Shown piece by piece: positions 1 through 9,270 of a stretch of 64,000 nt of DNA (position 1 is its first letter; the number at the start of each line of letters is the position of its first letter). A program made the position numbers and the translations under genes. Under the pieces are notes generated by a model. That model made no database searches. It worked only from the letters and a program-made list of their open reading frames with translations, and was not told where the DNA came from. The DNA is from Paenibacillus_G elgii_A (GTDB lineage Bacteria; Bacillota; Bacilli; Paenibacillales; NBRC-103111), in NCBI GenBank assembly GCA_042219835.1, contig JBHJMN010000034.1:1-64000 (forward strand), read 5' to 3'.

Positions 1-51
1 TTTTTCACTTAGATTCATGTATAAATTAAGAAATACATCAGTTGAAAAACG

Positions 52-86
52 AAAAAAAGTGCTCAACTCTGTGGGGAGTTGAGCAC
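52..86 (-). terminator. Rho-independent terminator of azoR
   Basis: Perfect 10-bp stem GTGCTCAACT / AGTTGAGCAC with an 8-base loop, followed on the minus strand by seven T. It lies just downstream of the azoreductase stop codon. Confidence 0.85.
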
Positions 87-92
87 ATATAT

Positions 93-719
93 TTAGAAGG
101 TTTCTGCCGCTTTAGCTGCTCTTTCAATTCCATTTTGAATAATATCTACCGCTTTATCCTGGAACTGATTGTGACCTTCTACGATAACTGTTGTAAGGTC
201 TTTTATACCGAAAAAATTCATCATGTTCGTTACATAGTTTACGGCCATTTCCTTAGAGGCTAAAGGTCCTTCAGAATAGACACCACCTCTTGCATTTAAG
301 AGAGCTACTTTCTTGTCAGGAAGTAGACCAATTGAACCTTCTGAAGTATATCGGAAAGTTTTACCCGCTTGACATAAATAATCAAAATAGGTATGTAACA
401 CAGCAGGTACAGTAAAGTTCCATAGAGGAAACGCAAATACAACCTTATCAGCTTCGAGAAATTGTGTAAGATACTTATTCATAGTATCTGTCGCTTCTTT
501 TTCTTCTGAATTTAATTCCACACCTGTCGCCAATTTAAAAATACCGTTAAGTGTATCTGCATGATAATAAGGTAGATTTTCTGAGAACAGATCCAGCTCG
601 ATAATCAGATCTTCAGGATGGGACTTTTTATAACTATCGAGAAAAGCCTTATAAAGTTTTACACTAACAGCCTGTTCGATTGGACGGAAATTTGCTTTTA
701 CAAATAAAACTGTAGACAT
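93..719 (-). CDS. azoR: FMN-dependent NADH-azoreductase
   Basis: 208 aa, the usual length for AzoR, a cytosolic flavodoxin-fold enzyme that reduces azo dyes and quinones with NADH. The N-terminus (MSTVLFVKANFRP) is the FMN-phosphate-binding first strand and loop. FAFPLWNFTVPAVLHTYFDY near residues 95-115 is the family signature, and NARGGVYSEGP near 143-153 is the second FMN loop. The ATG follows GAGGAGGATTCTA, a strong ribosome binding site. The gene is AT-rich compared with the cls genes next to it, so it may be acquired. It is a single-gene unit with its own terminator. The family is clear, but the natural substrate is unknown. Confidence 0.9.
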   Translation of the reverse strand: MSTVLFVKANFRPIEQAVSVKLYKAFLDSYKKSHPEDLIIELDLFSENLPYYHADTLNGIFKLATGVELNSEEKEATDTMNKYLTQFLEADKVVFAFPLWNFTVPAVLHTYFDYLCQAGKTFRYTSEGSIGLLPDKKVALLNARGGVYSEGPLASKEMAVNYVTNMMNFFGIKDLTTVIVEGHNQFQDKAVDIIQNGIERAAKAAETF

Positions 720-932
720 TAGAATCCTCCTCAGTTAATGAATCCATTTTAAAGATATCAAAGGTTTCGTATGCTTGATATGTTCAAATTATAGTGAAAA
801 TCTTCTTTGAAAAATATATTCAATACATCTATTTTGGGCAGTTAGGAGACAGAATCAGATAAATGTCTGAGAAATGAAGAGGAATAAAGGTCCTCCCTCC
901 ATCCGAAAACACCGCGAATTCGAGAATGATGC

Positions 933-2414
933 ATGTTTTTAACAAGTTTTTGGGAAAATACGATTGATCAACCTATTTCGATAAGGCAGGCTAAAAATTT
1001 GCTGTGGATTATGATTGGACTACTACTTTTCATCGTTCAGATTGCACTGATTGTCATCATTGAACACCATCGTCCTCATAAAGCTGTTGCATGGATTATC
1101 ATTCAGTTTATTTTCCCGCTCATCGGAATCCTGTTGTATTTTTTTATTGCGAAAAAATACGCTTCTCGACCGCAATATACAAGCACAAATTTAGAACAAA
1201 TCAAGACGGATTTGTTGGCTCATTGCAGGAAGCGGGCAGCAGAAGAATTGCCCCATGAATCCATTTGGCATCAAAAACGTCTGCTTGCGTTACTCCAAAA
1301 CATACCGTCCGCCCCAATCACCGTTCACAACGAGACAACCGTTTTTCCTGATGGGGCTCATGCCTTTGAAGCCATGTTGGAAGCGATGACCGCGGCTGAG
1401 GACCATATCCATATTGAGTTTTACATTGTCCGCGATGACAATATCGGCACTCGCTTCCAGCAATTGATGATTCAAAAAGCAAACCAAGGGGTGAAGGTAC
1501 GCCTTCTTTATGACGGGATCGGCAGTCATCAACTGAATGAGAAATATTTGAAACAACTGCATGACGCCGGCGTCGAGACGGGATGCTTTTCCCCCCTATG
1601 GAGCGCATTCATCGACAAGCGGCTCAATTACCGCAATCACAGAAAAATATTGGTTATCGATGGCAAAATCTGCTTTTTCGGCGGTTTGAATATCGGGGAC
1701 GAATATTTGGGGAAAGATTCGAAGCTTGGGTTTTGGCGTGACACTCATCTGAGCGTGAAAGGCGATGCCGTTTTATGGCTTCAGTATACATTTGTAACCG
1801 ATTGGTTTTTTGTCAAAGGAGTATCATTAACCGGATCTAATTATTTTCCAATGGTTGGTTCACCGGGGAACGAAATTGTGCAAATAATTAAAAGCGGTCC
1901 GGACGGGCATAGAGACACAATACTGGAGATGTTTTTCTCTTGTATTGCTTCGGCAAAGGAACGGATCTATATTGAGACGCCTTATTTTATTCCGGACCCG
2001 AGCATCTTGATGGCTTTAAAAACGGCTGCCGCGAGCGGAATTGACGTTCGCATTATTATCCCGAAGGTTTCCGACTCCAAGCTTGTGCAATGGGCTACTT
2101 TATCCTTTGTCCAGGAGCTGCTTGAGGCGGGAGTTCATATTTTTCAGTATGACAAAGGGTTCATTCATGCCAAAGTGATGATTGTCGATGACTTGGCTTG
2201 CTGCGGCACGGCCAATATGGATATGCGCAGCTTTTATGACCAGTTCGAAGTCCATGCTATTTTTTTTGAGCGCCAGGTCGTTGATCGCTTCGAGGAAGAT
2301 TTCAAGCGGGATTTGCATGCAAGTTCGGAGATATTGCTTGTGGAATTCCGTAAACGGCATGTAATCCAGAAAATAAAAGAGTCCCTTGCCCGGGCACTCT
2401 CGCCGTTATTTTGA
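933..2414 (+). CDS. cls: Cardiolipin synthase (first copy)
   Basis: 493 aa. Joins two phosphatidylglycerol molecules into cardiolipin and glycerol in the membrane. Two N-terminal membrane segments (about residues 24-45 and 52-72) precede two phospholipase D domains. The HKD motifs are NHRKILVID (H236, K238, D243) and FIHAKVMIVD near 411-420, and both are intact. No clear ribosome binding site precedes the ATG at 933. By analogy with the paralogue downstream, translation might begin at the in-frame TTG at 999, just before the first membrane helix. It faces a close paralogue tail to tail. Confidence 0.9.
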   Translation: MFLTSFWENTIDQPISIRQAKNLLWIMIGLLLFIVQIALIVIIEHHRPHKAVAWIIIQFIFPLIGILLYFFIAKKYASRPQYTSTNLEQIKTDLLAHCRKRAAEELPHESIWHQKRLLALLQNIPSAPITVHNETTVFPDGAHAFEAMLEAMTAAEDHIHIEFYIVRDDNIGTRFQQLMIQKANQGVKVRLLYDGIGSHQLNEKYLKQLHDAGVETGCFSPLWSAFIDKRLNYRNHRKILVIDGKICFFGGLNIGDEYLGKDSKLGFWRDTHLSVKGDAVLWLQYTFVTDWFFVKGVSLTGSNYFPMVGSPGNEIVQIIKSGPDGHRDTILEMFFSCIASAKERIYIETPYFIPDPSILMALKTAAASGIDVRIIIPKVSDSKLVQWATLSFVQELLEAGVHIFQYDKGFIHAKVMIVDDLACCGTANMDMRSFYDQFEVHAIFFERQVVDRFEEDFKRDLHASSEILLVEFRKRHVIQKIKESLARALSPLF

Positions 2415-2457
2415 AGCACAAATGAGGCCTGCTCCTGCCTTCCTCCTTCGCGGGCCT

Positions 2458-3873
2458 CTAAAACAAGGGGGAAAGCAGACGGGCAAACGTCTCCTTGCAT
2501 TTCTGGAATTTCGACCGGCTTTCAAACTGCGGCAGCAGGACTTCCTTGCTCACGCTCAGATCTCTGACAAAATCGCGAACCAAACGGTCCACGACTCTCC
2601 CGTCAAAAAAAACAGCTCCCAGTTCAAATTGACTGCAAAAGCTGCGAATGTCCATGTTTGCAGAGCCGGAGCATGCCAAATCATCGGCTATAATGACCTT
2701 CGCATGGATGAACCCTTTCTCATAGAAATAAAAGCGGACCCCCGACTGCAACAATTCTTTTACGTAGGACAACGATGCCCAATAAACAATTTGGTGATCA
2801 GGGACGGCAGGCAAGATAATACGGACGTCAACTCTGCTGGTAGCGGCTGTTTTCAGTGCCAACAATAGGCCGGGGTCCGGTACGAAGTACGGCGTTTCGA
2901 TGTAAATTCTTTTCTTGGCCGAAACGGTGCAGGAAAAAATAAGTTCAAGCATGCTTGTTTCGTCCGGTCCGCTTTTGACGATCTGCACCCGATCGTTCCC
3001 TTTCTTTTCCTGAACCGGATAGTAGTCCGGATCGGTCAAGAGCTCCCCTTTAATAAGAAACCAATCGATCAAAAACGTATACTGGATCCATAATACGGCA
3101 TCGCCCTCGATGCGAAAATGCGTATCCCTCCAATAACCCACTTTTGAATCTTTTCCAATATATTCATCCCCTATGTTTAAACCGCCGAAATACCCGATTT
3201 TCCCGTCTAGGACGATGATTTTCCTGTGATTGCGGAAGTTGATATGCCGATTGACTAAAGAAAGCAAGAGAGGAAAAAAACATTCGACCTCCACACCGGC
3301 CTCCTTAAGCTGGTTGATAAAAGACTTTCGCAACCGGTGGCAGCCGATTCCGTCATACAGCAGCCGCACTTTCACCCCTTCCTGCGCCTTTCGGATCAGC
3401 AACTGCTGAAACCGAATCCCGAGTTGGTCGTTACGAATGATGTAAGATTCGATATGGATATGGCGCTTGGCCATCGCAATATCTTTCAACATGTCGTTAA
3501 AGGCCTGTGTGCCTTCCGCGTACACGGTCGTTGCGTTGCCGTCAGTAACGGGGATAGCGGCAGCGTTTTCCAGCATCGTATGCACCCTGTCATTAGGCTT
3601 GACACTAAGCCGCCTTCCCTGCTTCGTTTCACCCCTGCCGCGGTCGGAAAGTTCTTCTTTAATTTGCTCCAGCAGCATCCGCTCTTCCCGGTTCATGAGA
3701 AGCTTGCACGCGTATTCTTTCCCGACAAAAAAATAGAGCAAGTACCCCAGCGGCGGACACAGAAACAGAATAACCATCCAGGTGAGTGCTTTATACGGTC
3801 GCGAAAATTCAAAGACGATGACCGCTGCGATTTGCATAATGAACAGGATGAGTGCCACAATGATCCAGACCAA
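2458..3873 (-). CDS. cls: Cardiolipin synthase (second copy)
   Basis: 471 aa from the chosen start. Same architecture as the convergent copy: two membrane helices, then two PLD domains with HKD motifs NHRKIIVLD and FIHAKVIIAD. The open frame extends to a TTG at 3942, but the reading AAAGGGAGGTGA, an almost perfect ribosome binding site, sits 8 bases before the TTG at 3873. Starting there gives a protein beginning right at the first membrane helix. Identity to the first copy is high along the whole length, so this is an old tandem duplication with inversion. The upstream terminator at 3947-3974 separates it from the activase operon. Confidence 0.9.
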   Translation of the reverse strand: MVWIIVALILFIMQIAAVIVFEFSRPYKALTWMVILFLCPPLGYLLYFFVGKEYACKLLMNREERMLLEQIKEELSDRGRGETKQGRRLSVKPNDRVHTMLENAAAIPVTDGNATTVYAEGTQAFNDMLKDIAMAKRHIHIESYIIRNDQLGIRFQQLLIRKAQEGVKVRLLYDGIGCHRLRKSFINQLKEAGVEVECFFPLLLSLVNRHINFRNHRKIIVLDGKIGYFGGLNIGDEYIGKDSKVGYWRDTHFRIEGDAVLWIQYTFLIDWFLIKGELLTDPDYYPVQEKKGNDRVQIVKSGPDETSMLELIFSCTVSAKKRIYIETPYFVPDPGLLLALKTAATSRVDVRIILPAVPDHQIVYWASLSYVKELLQSGVRFYFYEKGFIHAKVIIADDLACSGSANMDIRSFCSQFELGAVFFDGRVVDRLVRDFVRDLSVSKEVLLPQFESRSKFQKCKETFARLLSPLF

Positions 3874-3946
3874 TGAATGGTTCACCTCCCTTTGTAAAAG
3901 GTGTCGCAAGTTTGCCCATGTTATTCGTTGCAGAACGAACAACCGG

Positions 3947-3974
3947 AAAAGGCCCCTGACCCAAGCCAGGAGCC
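3947..3974 (-). terminator. Terminator of the activase operon
   Basis: On the minus strand GGCTCCTG pairs with CAGGGGCC (one wobble) around an 8-base loop, then TTTT. It ends just before the second cls gene, so cls should have its own promoter or rely on read-through. Confidence 0.65.
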
Positions 3975-3990
3975 TGTAAGAGCTGGCGAA

Positions 3991-5631
3991 CTATACCTTT
4001 TGAATTTCCTGTTTGTAACGGCGGAAAGAAAATCCGCTGCCCCCGCCGCGCATACCGTAAATGAAATTGGCCGCTGTACAAGCGACGACATGAGGGTTGG
4101 TCCGCAGAGGACGGTTCCCTTTCCGGCAATGCTTGATTTGCTGAAGACGTTCGTCGGCGATGCCTTTATTCAATAATGCTTCGTCAAACTCTTTCTGCGC
4201 CGCCTGCTTGGCTTTGAACAGCATCATCTGGATGCGGCTGTACACGTTGACTGCGCCGTCTCCTGTCGTCTCGATCGGCAGAAAGATCGCATCGGGGTAT
4301 TTTTCGGTGATAAGCGACTGAACCCCATCGGAAACGCCGGAGGACGGCATGCACCCGAACGGCTTGACGGAAATCGTCATGTTGACTTTCCGCTTCGCGA
4401 CGTTCAGAATCAGCTTGCCTACTTCCATATGGCCCTCCCCGCCCCGCAGATGGTTGTTATAGTGTTCGTGAGCAACGCTGGCAATTTCCTCCATGTTGGG
4501 CAGGTGATAATCGTACAGCCCGAGCGCTCTTGCATAGGATTGGAACATCACGCGGAGGACGCGGTCCGCCAGCCCAAACATGCGCAAGCGCAAGAACGGA
4601 TTTTTCCCTTGCAAACCGTATTTGCCGGAATCGGCCTCGCGCAGATGCTTACGCCTGATGGTATCGTAGCGTCCCTCCCAAATCAGGTACAGGATCCAAG
4701 CCGTCATCGACTGCACTTCCACCTCGGCTCCCTCGCTTTCCAAAAAGCGCTGCAGCTGGTAGTTACCGTCCCCCTCCGTGGTCATTGCCCAAAATTCCCC
4801 GATAATACTCACTTTCGGTTTGACCCGGGTACGGTCCACCCGGATCGTTTCCAGCACCCGTCGGCTTGTGACGAGCGCTGGCCTCAGCCGTTTGCGTCCG
4901 CTCAAAGCTTCGTAAATAAGCCGCTTGCACCGTTCCAGGGCGGCATCGGTCGAACCGGGCTCCACTTCGTAGGGACGAATGCGGTAGGCGAGCGCGTTTA
5001 AGATGTCTCCCAGCAGCACGGCTTTCAAAAAGCTGAGAAAAAACGACGTATCCAGCTTCAGCGCCGACTCCCCGCCTGTCGCCTGCTTCAGCCCGTCCGT
5101 CTGCTGGAACAGGAGAACCCGAAAGCCATCAAACCCGGCATCGCGCAAAGCTTTCCGGTACTCCGTCACGTAGGTGCCGAACCGGCACGGGCCGCAAGAA
5201 CCGCTTGTAATGAACAGGTAGTTGCGAACGATGTCTTCCTTCGACTTTCCTTCTACATCGCGCAGGTGGTGCAAATATTTGATCAGATTGCCGACCGTAA
5301 AGTACGTCGGATTACACTGGCCGCGGTTGCCAAATTCTTTTCCGAAGCGCAAGGACTCGTTATCCGGACATTCCATATGCTTGACGGTATACCCGAGCCC
5401 CTTGAGCGCCCCTTCCACCAAATAATCGTGCGCCATCGTCAGTCCGCCGAACAGCAGCGTCGTCGTTGATTTGTCTTTGGCTAAAAACTGGCGCGGAACG
5501 GGATCGAACCATTGGTGCCGGTTTGCCTGATCCAACCCCAACGCTTTCTCCTGTTCCTTTTGAAATTGCAGCAGTCGCTCCTCAATGGACAATGGATCTT
5601 CGGTCCTTTTCTTTTTGCCTGCGTTCGCCAT
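3991..5631 (-). CDS. 2-hydroxyacyl-CoA dehydratase-like (HgdB/double-cubane type) protein
   Basis: 546 aa. Recognised as the separate dehydratase-like partner of the large activase encoded just upstream. Proteins of this superfamily bind Fe-S clusters and accept electrons from an ATP-driven activase. Cysteines fit cluster binding: C88 (MECPD), C106 (GQCNP), C146 and C149 (GSCGPC), then FGCMPSSG, KHCRKG and VACTAA further on. The ATG at 5631 has AGGAG upstream at good spacing; the longer GTG start at 5643 overlaps that site and is less likely. The gap to the upstream gene is 33 bases, so they form one operon. No CoA-transferase or acyl-CoA gene is nearby, so the substrate is unknown. Confidence 0.75.
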   Translation of the reverse strand: MANAGKKKRTEDPLSIEERLLQFQKEQEKALGLDQANRHQWFDPVPRQFLAKDKSTTTLLFGGLTMAHDYLVEGALKGLGYTVKHMECPDNESLRFGKEFGNRGQCNPTYFTVGNLIKYLHHLRDVEGKSKEDIVRNYLFITSGSCGPCRFGTYVTEYRKALRDAGFDGFRVLLFQQTDGLKQATGGESALKLDTSFFLSFLKAVLLGDILNALAYRIRPYEVEPGSTDAALERCKRLIYEALSGRKRLRPALVTSRRVLETIRVDRTRVKPKVSIIGEFWAMTTEGDGNYQLQRFLESEGAEVEVQSMTAWILYLIWEGRYDTIRRKHLREADSGKYGLQGKNPFLRLRMFGLADRVLRVMFQSYARALGLYDYHLPNMEEIASVAHEHYNNHLRGGEGHMEVGKLILNVAKRKVNMTISVKPFGCMPSSGVSDGVQSLITEKYPDAIFLPIETTGDGAVNVYSRIQMMLFKAKQAAQKEFDEALLNKGIADERLQQIKHCRKGNRPLRTNPHVVACTAANFIYGMRGGGSGFSFRRYKQEIQKV

Positions 5632-5664
5632 GATCGGATTCACTCCTTTATTTTAGTAATTGTG

Positions 5665-8600
5665 TCAAATAACCTCTGCCTGTCCGTCTTGCTTCGTACC
5701 CAACAGCTCGGCGCGTTTTTGCTCCAATCGCGCAACCAGTTCCGCTTTTTTATGGGCCAAGTCCTGCAGCCGCTCCTCATGAAGTCCCAGACTATGGGCG
5801 TAAGTCTTGACGCGGATTTTGATCGAGCCGCTCGGTTTGTTGGCGTCGATATCGTGCAAGGCGGAAAACGGTGTGCCTACCGCCGAAATAATCGAGTCGA
5901 TCAGCCCGTAGGTCGGCGCATCATGCCCGCATTTGAAACTGGACAGATCGAGCACAGCTACATTCGGATGACGCGCGGCGAATTTAGCTGCCCACACCTT
6001 TTGAACGCTGTTGGAACTGAAATTTTCCGGCCAGACATCCGTTACCTCAAGCGCGTAGTTCACTCTTCCGCTTTGCAAATCGTCCTTGAAAAACCGATTC
6101 AGCCAAGTTTCGTCTTTCGGAATCGACCGCATGGACAGAATGGGATACCCGAGCACCTGAAATTCCTCCAGCACGCCATGATTCAGACCGGGATCGGAAT
6201 GGTACGGCCGGCCGATCATCAGAATGGCGAGACGGTTTTCCCGTTCGACCTGCTCCAGAATCGATTTACCTTTTTCCTGCATTTCCTCGTCGAACAGCTC
6301 CATCGCTCTCCAGCCTTGTTCGGTGGCAAAGTCGCTTTCATCCTCGGTCATCTGTAGATGCTCCGCAAACGCCTCATAAAGCTGCTTCTTCATCATGTTC
6401 GGTTCGGTGAAGGTTACGGCCGGGTCCAGATAGACGACCCCTCTCGTTTCAAAAAAATTCACCTCTTTGGTAAACGCAGCCTTGATGACATTCGGGGCTC
6501 CGGCTACGATCGGGCAGCTGGCGGAGTCCATTACATTTTGCATGTGAGTCGGAATATGAGTGATGCACGGAAACACAATGTAGTCGAGCGGCGCTTTCGC
6601 ATGGTGCTTGAACAGCAGGTTGTGCACATGAGCCTGGGCCACTTTGGAAGGGTAGCATGGATCGATTGATCCGTATTTGCCGCCTTCCTGCCACATTTCC
6701 TCACTCGTATTGTCGCTGAATACGATGTTCCGCTGGGGGACACCGAGCGTTTCGAAATAAGTCCGCCAAAACGGCGCGGTCGACCAAATGTTCAGCACCT
6801 TCGGAATGCCGATGCGGATTTGGCTTCGCCTTTCCGCAGCTTCGGCGGAAGAACGGTTAAGCGGCCTCCGGTAAGAGATTCTGCGCATGCCGCCAAGCCC
6901 GAGCAAGCTACGTTTCAGACGGATGTCTTCCACCTGTGTCCCGGCTTCGGGCAGCGGCTCCGCATCGTAGAAATGCTGGAACATGCGGCGCGCTTCATAG
7001 TCCACCAGATTGGGGTAATGCTTTTTCAGTTCTTGCCGATCCCGGGTCAGCTTAACGACAGCTTCTTTATCCTCCACCGTTCCTTTTTCGCAGCTGAAAC
7101 CGGAAATATAGCGGGCGGTTTTTCCGTCCGGCGTCTCGGAGTCAATAAAGGTACGGCTGCATTGGTTGGGACAAAAATGGCACCGGGTGGATTCGTCGTT
7201 TCGCGATACGTAGCGCAGGTTAATAGCGGCATCGAGGCCGAGGAAAGTAGAGTACCCCCGCCGTTTCACGACGCGCAGCGTCTCCATGGCCGCCCCGATT
7301 GCACCTGCTTCTCCTGGATGGGGATGCACGTACACTTCGGCATCGGGAACCCGCTGCTTAATATAGTCGACTTGCGCCTTGACGGCGGCCAAGTTGTACT
7401 GCGTTCCTCCCTGCAGGACGAATTTCCGCCCCAATTCGGACATGCGCGGAACCTGCACGACGTACTGCCACACGTTTTTCGGCAAAACCATAGCCAAACC
7501 GGCCAGCAATTCTTCCTTGGAATATCCCTCTTTCTGGAAGTTGACCCGGTCCGCATCCAAAAATACCGCGCAACCATACGAAAATTTCGGGCTCAGATCC
7601 GCGCTGAAAGCCGTGTCGGCATATTCCTGGACCGGAATGCCGAACTGATCCGCCATCGCTTGCAGCAGCATCCCGTTTCCGGCGGAGCATTGGTTGGACA
7701 GCTTGAAGTTGCGGATATCCCCGTTTTTGAGAAACAGCACTTTGATGTCCTGGCCACCGATATCGCAGATAACGTCGATGTCCCCGAACTGATGAACGGC
7801 GCTCATCATATGGGCTACCGTTTCCACGATATTGACATCCGCTTGCAGCGTTTTTTCCAATACGTCCGCGGCGTAACCGGTCGCGCCGAACCCGATAATC
7901 TCAAGCTCGGCCCCCTGAGCCCGCACTTTGTCGCGGATGCGCATCAACATTTCTTTAGTATCTTCCAGTGGGTTGCCTTTGGAGAGCTGGTATTCCTTCA
8001 GTAAAATGGCGCCCTCTTCATCGACAAGGACCGCTTTGGACGACGTGGACCCGCCGTCAAGACCGATGGCGGCACGAACTTTCTGCTTCGGGCTAAATGC
8101 AGTCGGGGTGAATTGAGGAATCCGATAATGCTCACGGAATTGTTCCAATTCACCCCGGCCCGCTGCGAGCGGAGGACCGGCTTTTTCGCCGAGCTTAGCT
8201 TTCCGGCCGTGGGCGATAAACTCCTTTAGCCCTTCCAGCCCTGTATACAGTCCCGCTTCTGCCGGCTCGTGCATGCCGTACAGCACAGCGCCATAGGCCG
8301 CATAATACTGGGAATTGTCGGGAACGAAAATCAATTCCTCGACAGGCATGTCTTGCGGATAATCGTACCCCCGCTCCCGCCAGGTTTGCGGAATCCGGAG
8401 CCTCCAACATTCCTGCAGGAAAGGCAAATACGTGTTCGGTCCCCCCAACAGCAGCACACGGTGCCGAAGCGTGTTCCCCCGAGTTAGCACGGAAAGATTC
8501 TGCATGACGATAGCATCCGCCAAAGAGCACATGATTTCCGGTGAAGGAATCCCGCTTTTAACGAGATTGACGATATCCGTTTCGGCGAATACGCCGCATT

Positions 8601-9138
8601 TGGCTGCGACATGATGCAGCTTGCTGTCGTCGAAGTGCAGCTTGCCTACTTCGTCCATCGGCATGCCGACCTTGATCATGCATTTATCGATGGTTGCGCC
8701 GGTACCGGACGCGCATTTGTCGTTCATCGACGTCAGCGCCTGTTTGTTGCCGGTCTCCGTATTCTCCTTGAAAATGATGATCTTGGCGTCTTGTCCCCCG
8801 AGTTCGATTACGCTTCCCACATCGGGGTGGAGATGCTCCACCGCCATCGTAACCGCGTTGACTTCCTGCACAAATTTGGCCCCGATATGAGGAGCGATGG
8901 GGCTGCTCCCGGAGCCCGTAGCAAAAACCCGGATATGTTCAGGCCTGACATCCGGAAACTCGTTTCCGATCGCCACCAGAAAGTCGAGCGCTTTTTCCGC
9001 TTGCTTCGTATGATGCCTCTGGTAATCTGCCCAAACGATCTCCTTCGTGTGTGGGTCAACCACGGTCGCTTTTACAGTAGTCGACCCCACGTCGAGCCCG
9101 ATGATCATGGAATCCAACCTTGGGTTCATGCGATTCAT
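5665..9138 (-). CDS. Large CoA-dehydratase activase: two ASKHA ATPase domains fused to a DUF2229-like domain
   Basis: 1157 aa. Residues 10-290 and 355-625 are two BcrAD/BadF/BadG-type ATPase domains. Each has the phosphate loops (GLDVGSTT, GLDGGSTSS), a GGQD motif, and a pair of cysteines (C142 and C181; C484 and C523) at the positions that hold a shared [4Fe-4S] cluster in dimeric HgdC-type activases. A CxxCxxxC group follows (C653, C656, C660, with C683). The C-terminal part (about 770-1110) is HgdB/DUF2229-like with CYPSKVAQAH (C828), FPC (C858) and FKCGHDAP. ATG 9138 has GAGGAG 8 bases upstream. It probably drives ATP-dependent low-potential electron transfer to the 546-aa partner. Reaction unknown; oxygen sensitivity is expected. 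Confidence 0.82.
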   Translation of the reverse strand: MNRMNPRLDSMIIGLDVGSTTVKATVVDPHTKEIVWADYQRHHTKQAEKALDFLVAIGNEFPDVRPEHIRVFATGSGSSPIAPHIGAKFVQEVNAVTMAVEHLHPDVGSVIELGGQDAKIIIFKENTETGNKQALTSMNDKCASGTGATIDKCMIKVGMPMDEVGKLHFDDSKLHHVAAKCGVFAETDIVNLVKSGIPSPEIMCSLADAIVMQNLSVLTRGNTLRHRVLLLGGPNTYLPFLQECWRLRIPQTWRERGYDYPQDMPVEELIFVPDNSQYYAAYGAVLYGMHEPAEAGLYTGLEGLKEFIAHGRKAKLGEKAGPPLAAGRGELEQFREHYRIPQFTPTAFSPKQKVRAAIGLDGGSTSSKAVLVDEEGAILLKEYQLSKGNPLEDTKEMLMRIRDKVRAQGAELEIIGFGATGYAADVLEKTLQADVNIVETVAHMMSAVHQFGDIDVICDIGGQDIKVLFLKNGDIRNFKLSNQCSAGNGMLLQAMADQFGIPVQEYADTAFSADLSPKFSYGCAVFLDADRVNFQKEGYSKEELLAGLAMVLPKNVWQYVVQVPRMSELGRKFVLQGGTQYNLAAVKAQVDYIKQRVPDAEVYVHPHPGEAGAIGAAMETLRVVKRRGYSTFLGLDAAINLRYVSRNDESTRCHFCPNQCSRTFIDSETPDGKTARYISGFSCEKGTVEDKEAVVKLTRDRQELKKHYPNLVDYEARRMFQHFYDAEPLPEAGTQVEDIRLKRSLLGLGGMRRISYRRPLNRSSAEAAERRSQIRIGIPKVLNIWSTAPFWRTYFETLGVPQRNIVFSDNTSEEMWQEGGKYGSIDPCYPSKVAQAHVHNLLFKHHAKAPLDYIVFPCITHIPTHMQNVMDSASCPIVAGAPNVIKAAFTKEVNFFETRGVVYLDPAVTFTEPNMMKKQLYEAFAEHLQMTEDESDFATEQGWRAMELFDEEMQEKGKSILEQVERENRLAILMIGRPYHSDPGLNHGVLEEFQVLGYPILSMRSIPKDETWLNRFFKDDLQSGRVNYALEVTDVWPENFSSNSVQKVWAAKFAARHPNVAVLDLSSFKCGHDAPTYGLIDSIISAVGTPFSALHDIDANKPSGSIKIRVKTYAHSLGLHEERLQDLAHKKAELVARLEQKRAELLGTKQDGQAEVI

Positions 9139-9189
9139 GAATACAACTCCTCGCGTTCCAATTCAAACCACCCATAGCATTTGCGAAAA

Positions 9190-9205
9190 TGTGATTTTTA
9201 TCACA
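9190..9205. promoter_or_regulatory. FNR/CRP-type operator upstream of the activase operon
   Basis: TGTGATTTTTATCACA is a perfect match to the TGTGA-N6-TCACA site bound by Bacillus FNR and the wider CRP/FNR family. Its centre lies about 60 bases before the ATG at 9138. A weak -10 candidate, TTGAAT, lies roughly 31 bases after the centre, which is close to the spacing of FNR-activated promoters. Anaerobic activation would suit an oxygen-labile Fe-S enzyme; that link is inference. Confidence 0.65.
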
Positions 9206-9224
9206 CTTTCACGATTGTTCGCTC

Positions 9225-9261
9225 TAAAAAAAGCACGCAGCAGGTTATCCTGTGCGCGCTT
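9225..9261 (-). terminator. Terminator of the 59-aa gene
   Basis: Minus-strand stem AGCGCGCACAGG / CCTGCTGCGTGCT (one wobble, one bulge) with a 4-base ATAA loop and seven T. Confidence 0.8.
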
Positions 9262-9270
9262 GGACCGTTC

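Noticed and set aside
2424..2458. GAGGCC / GGGCCTC repeat between the two cls genes as a terminator
   Set aside because: The loop is 22 bases, there is no T run, and it overlaps a stop codon; support is too weak.
6820..8004. 394-codon plus-strand frame opposite the activase gene
   Set aside because: Shadow of the minus-strand gene: rich in Arg, His and Pro, with no ribosome binding site and no recognisable domain.
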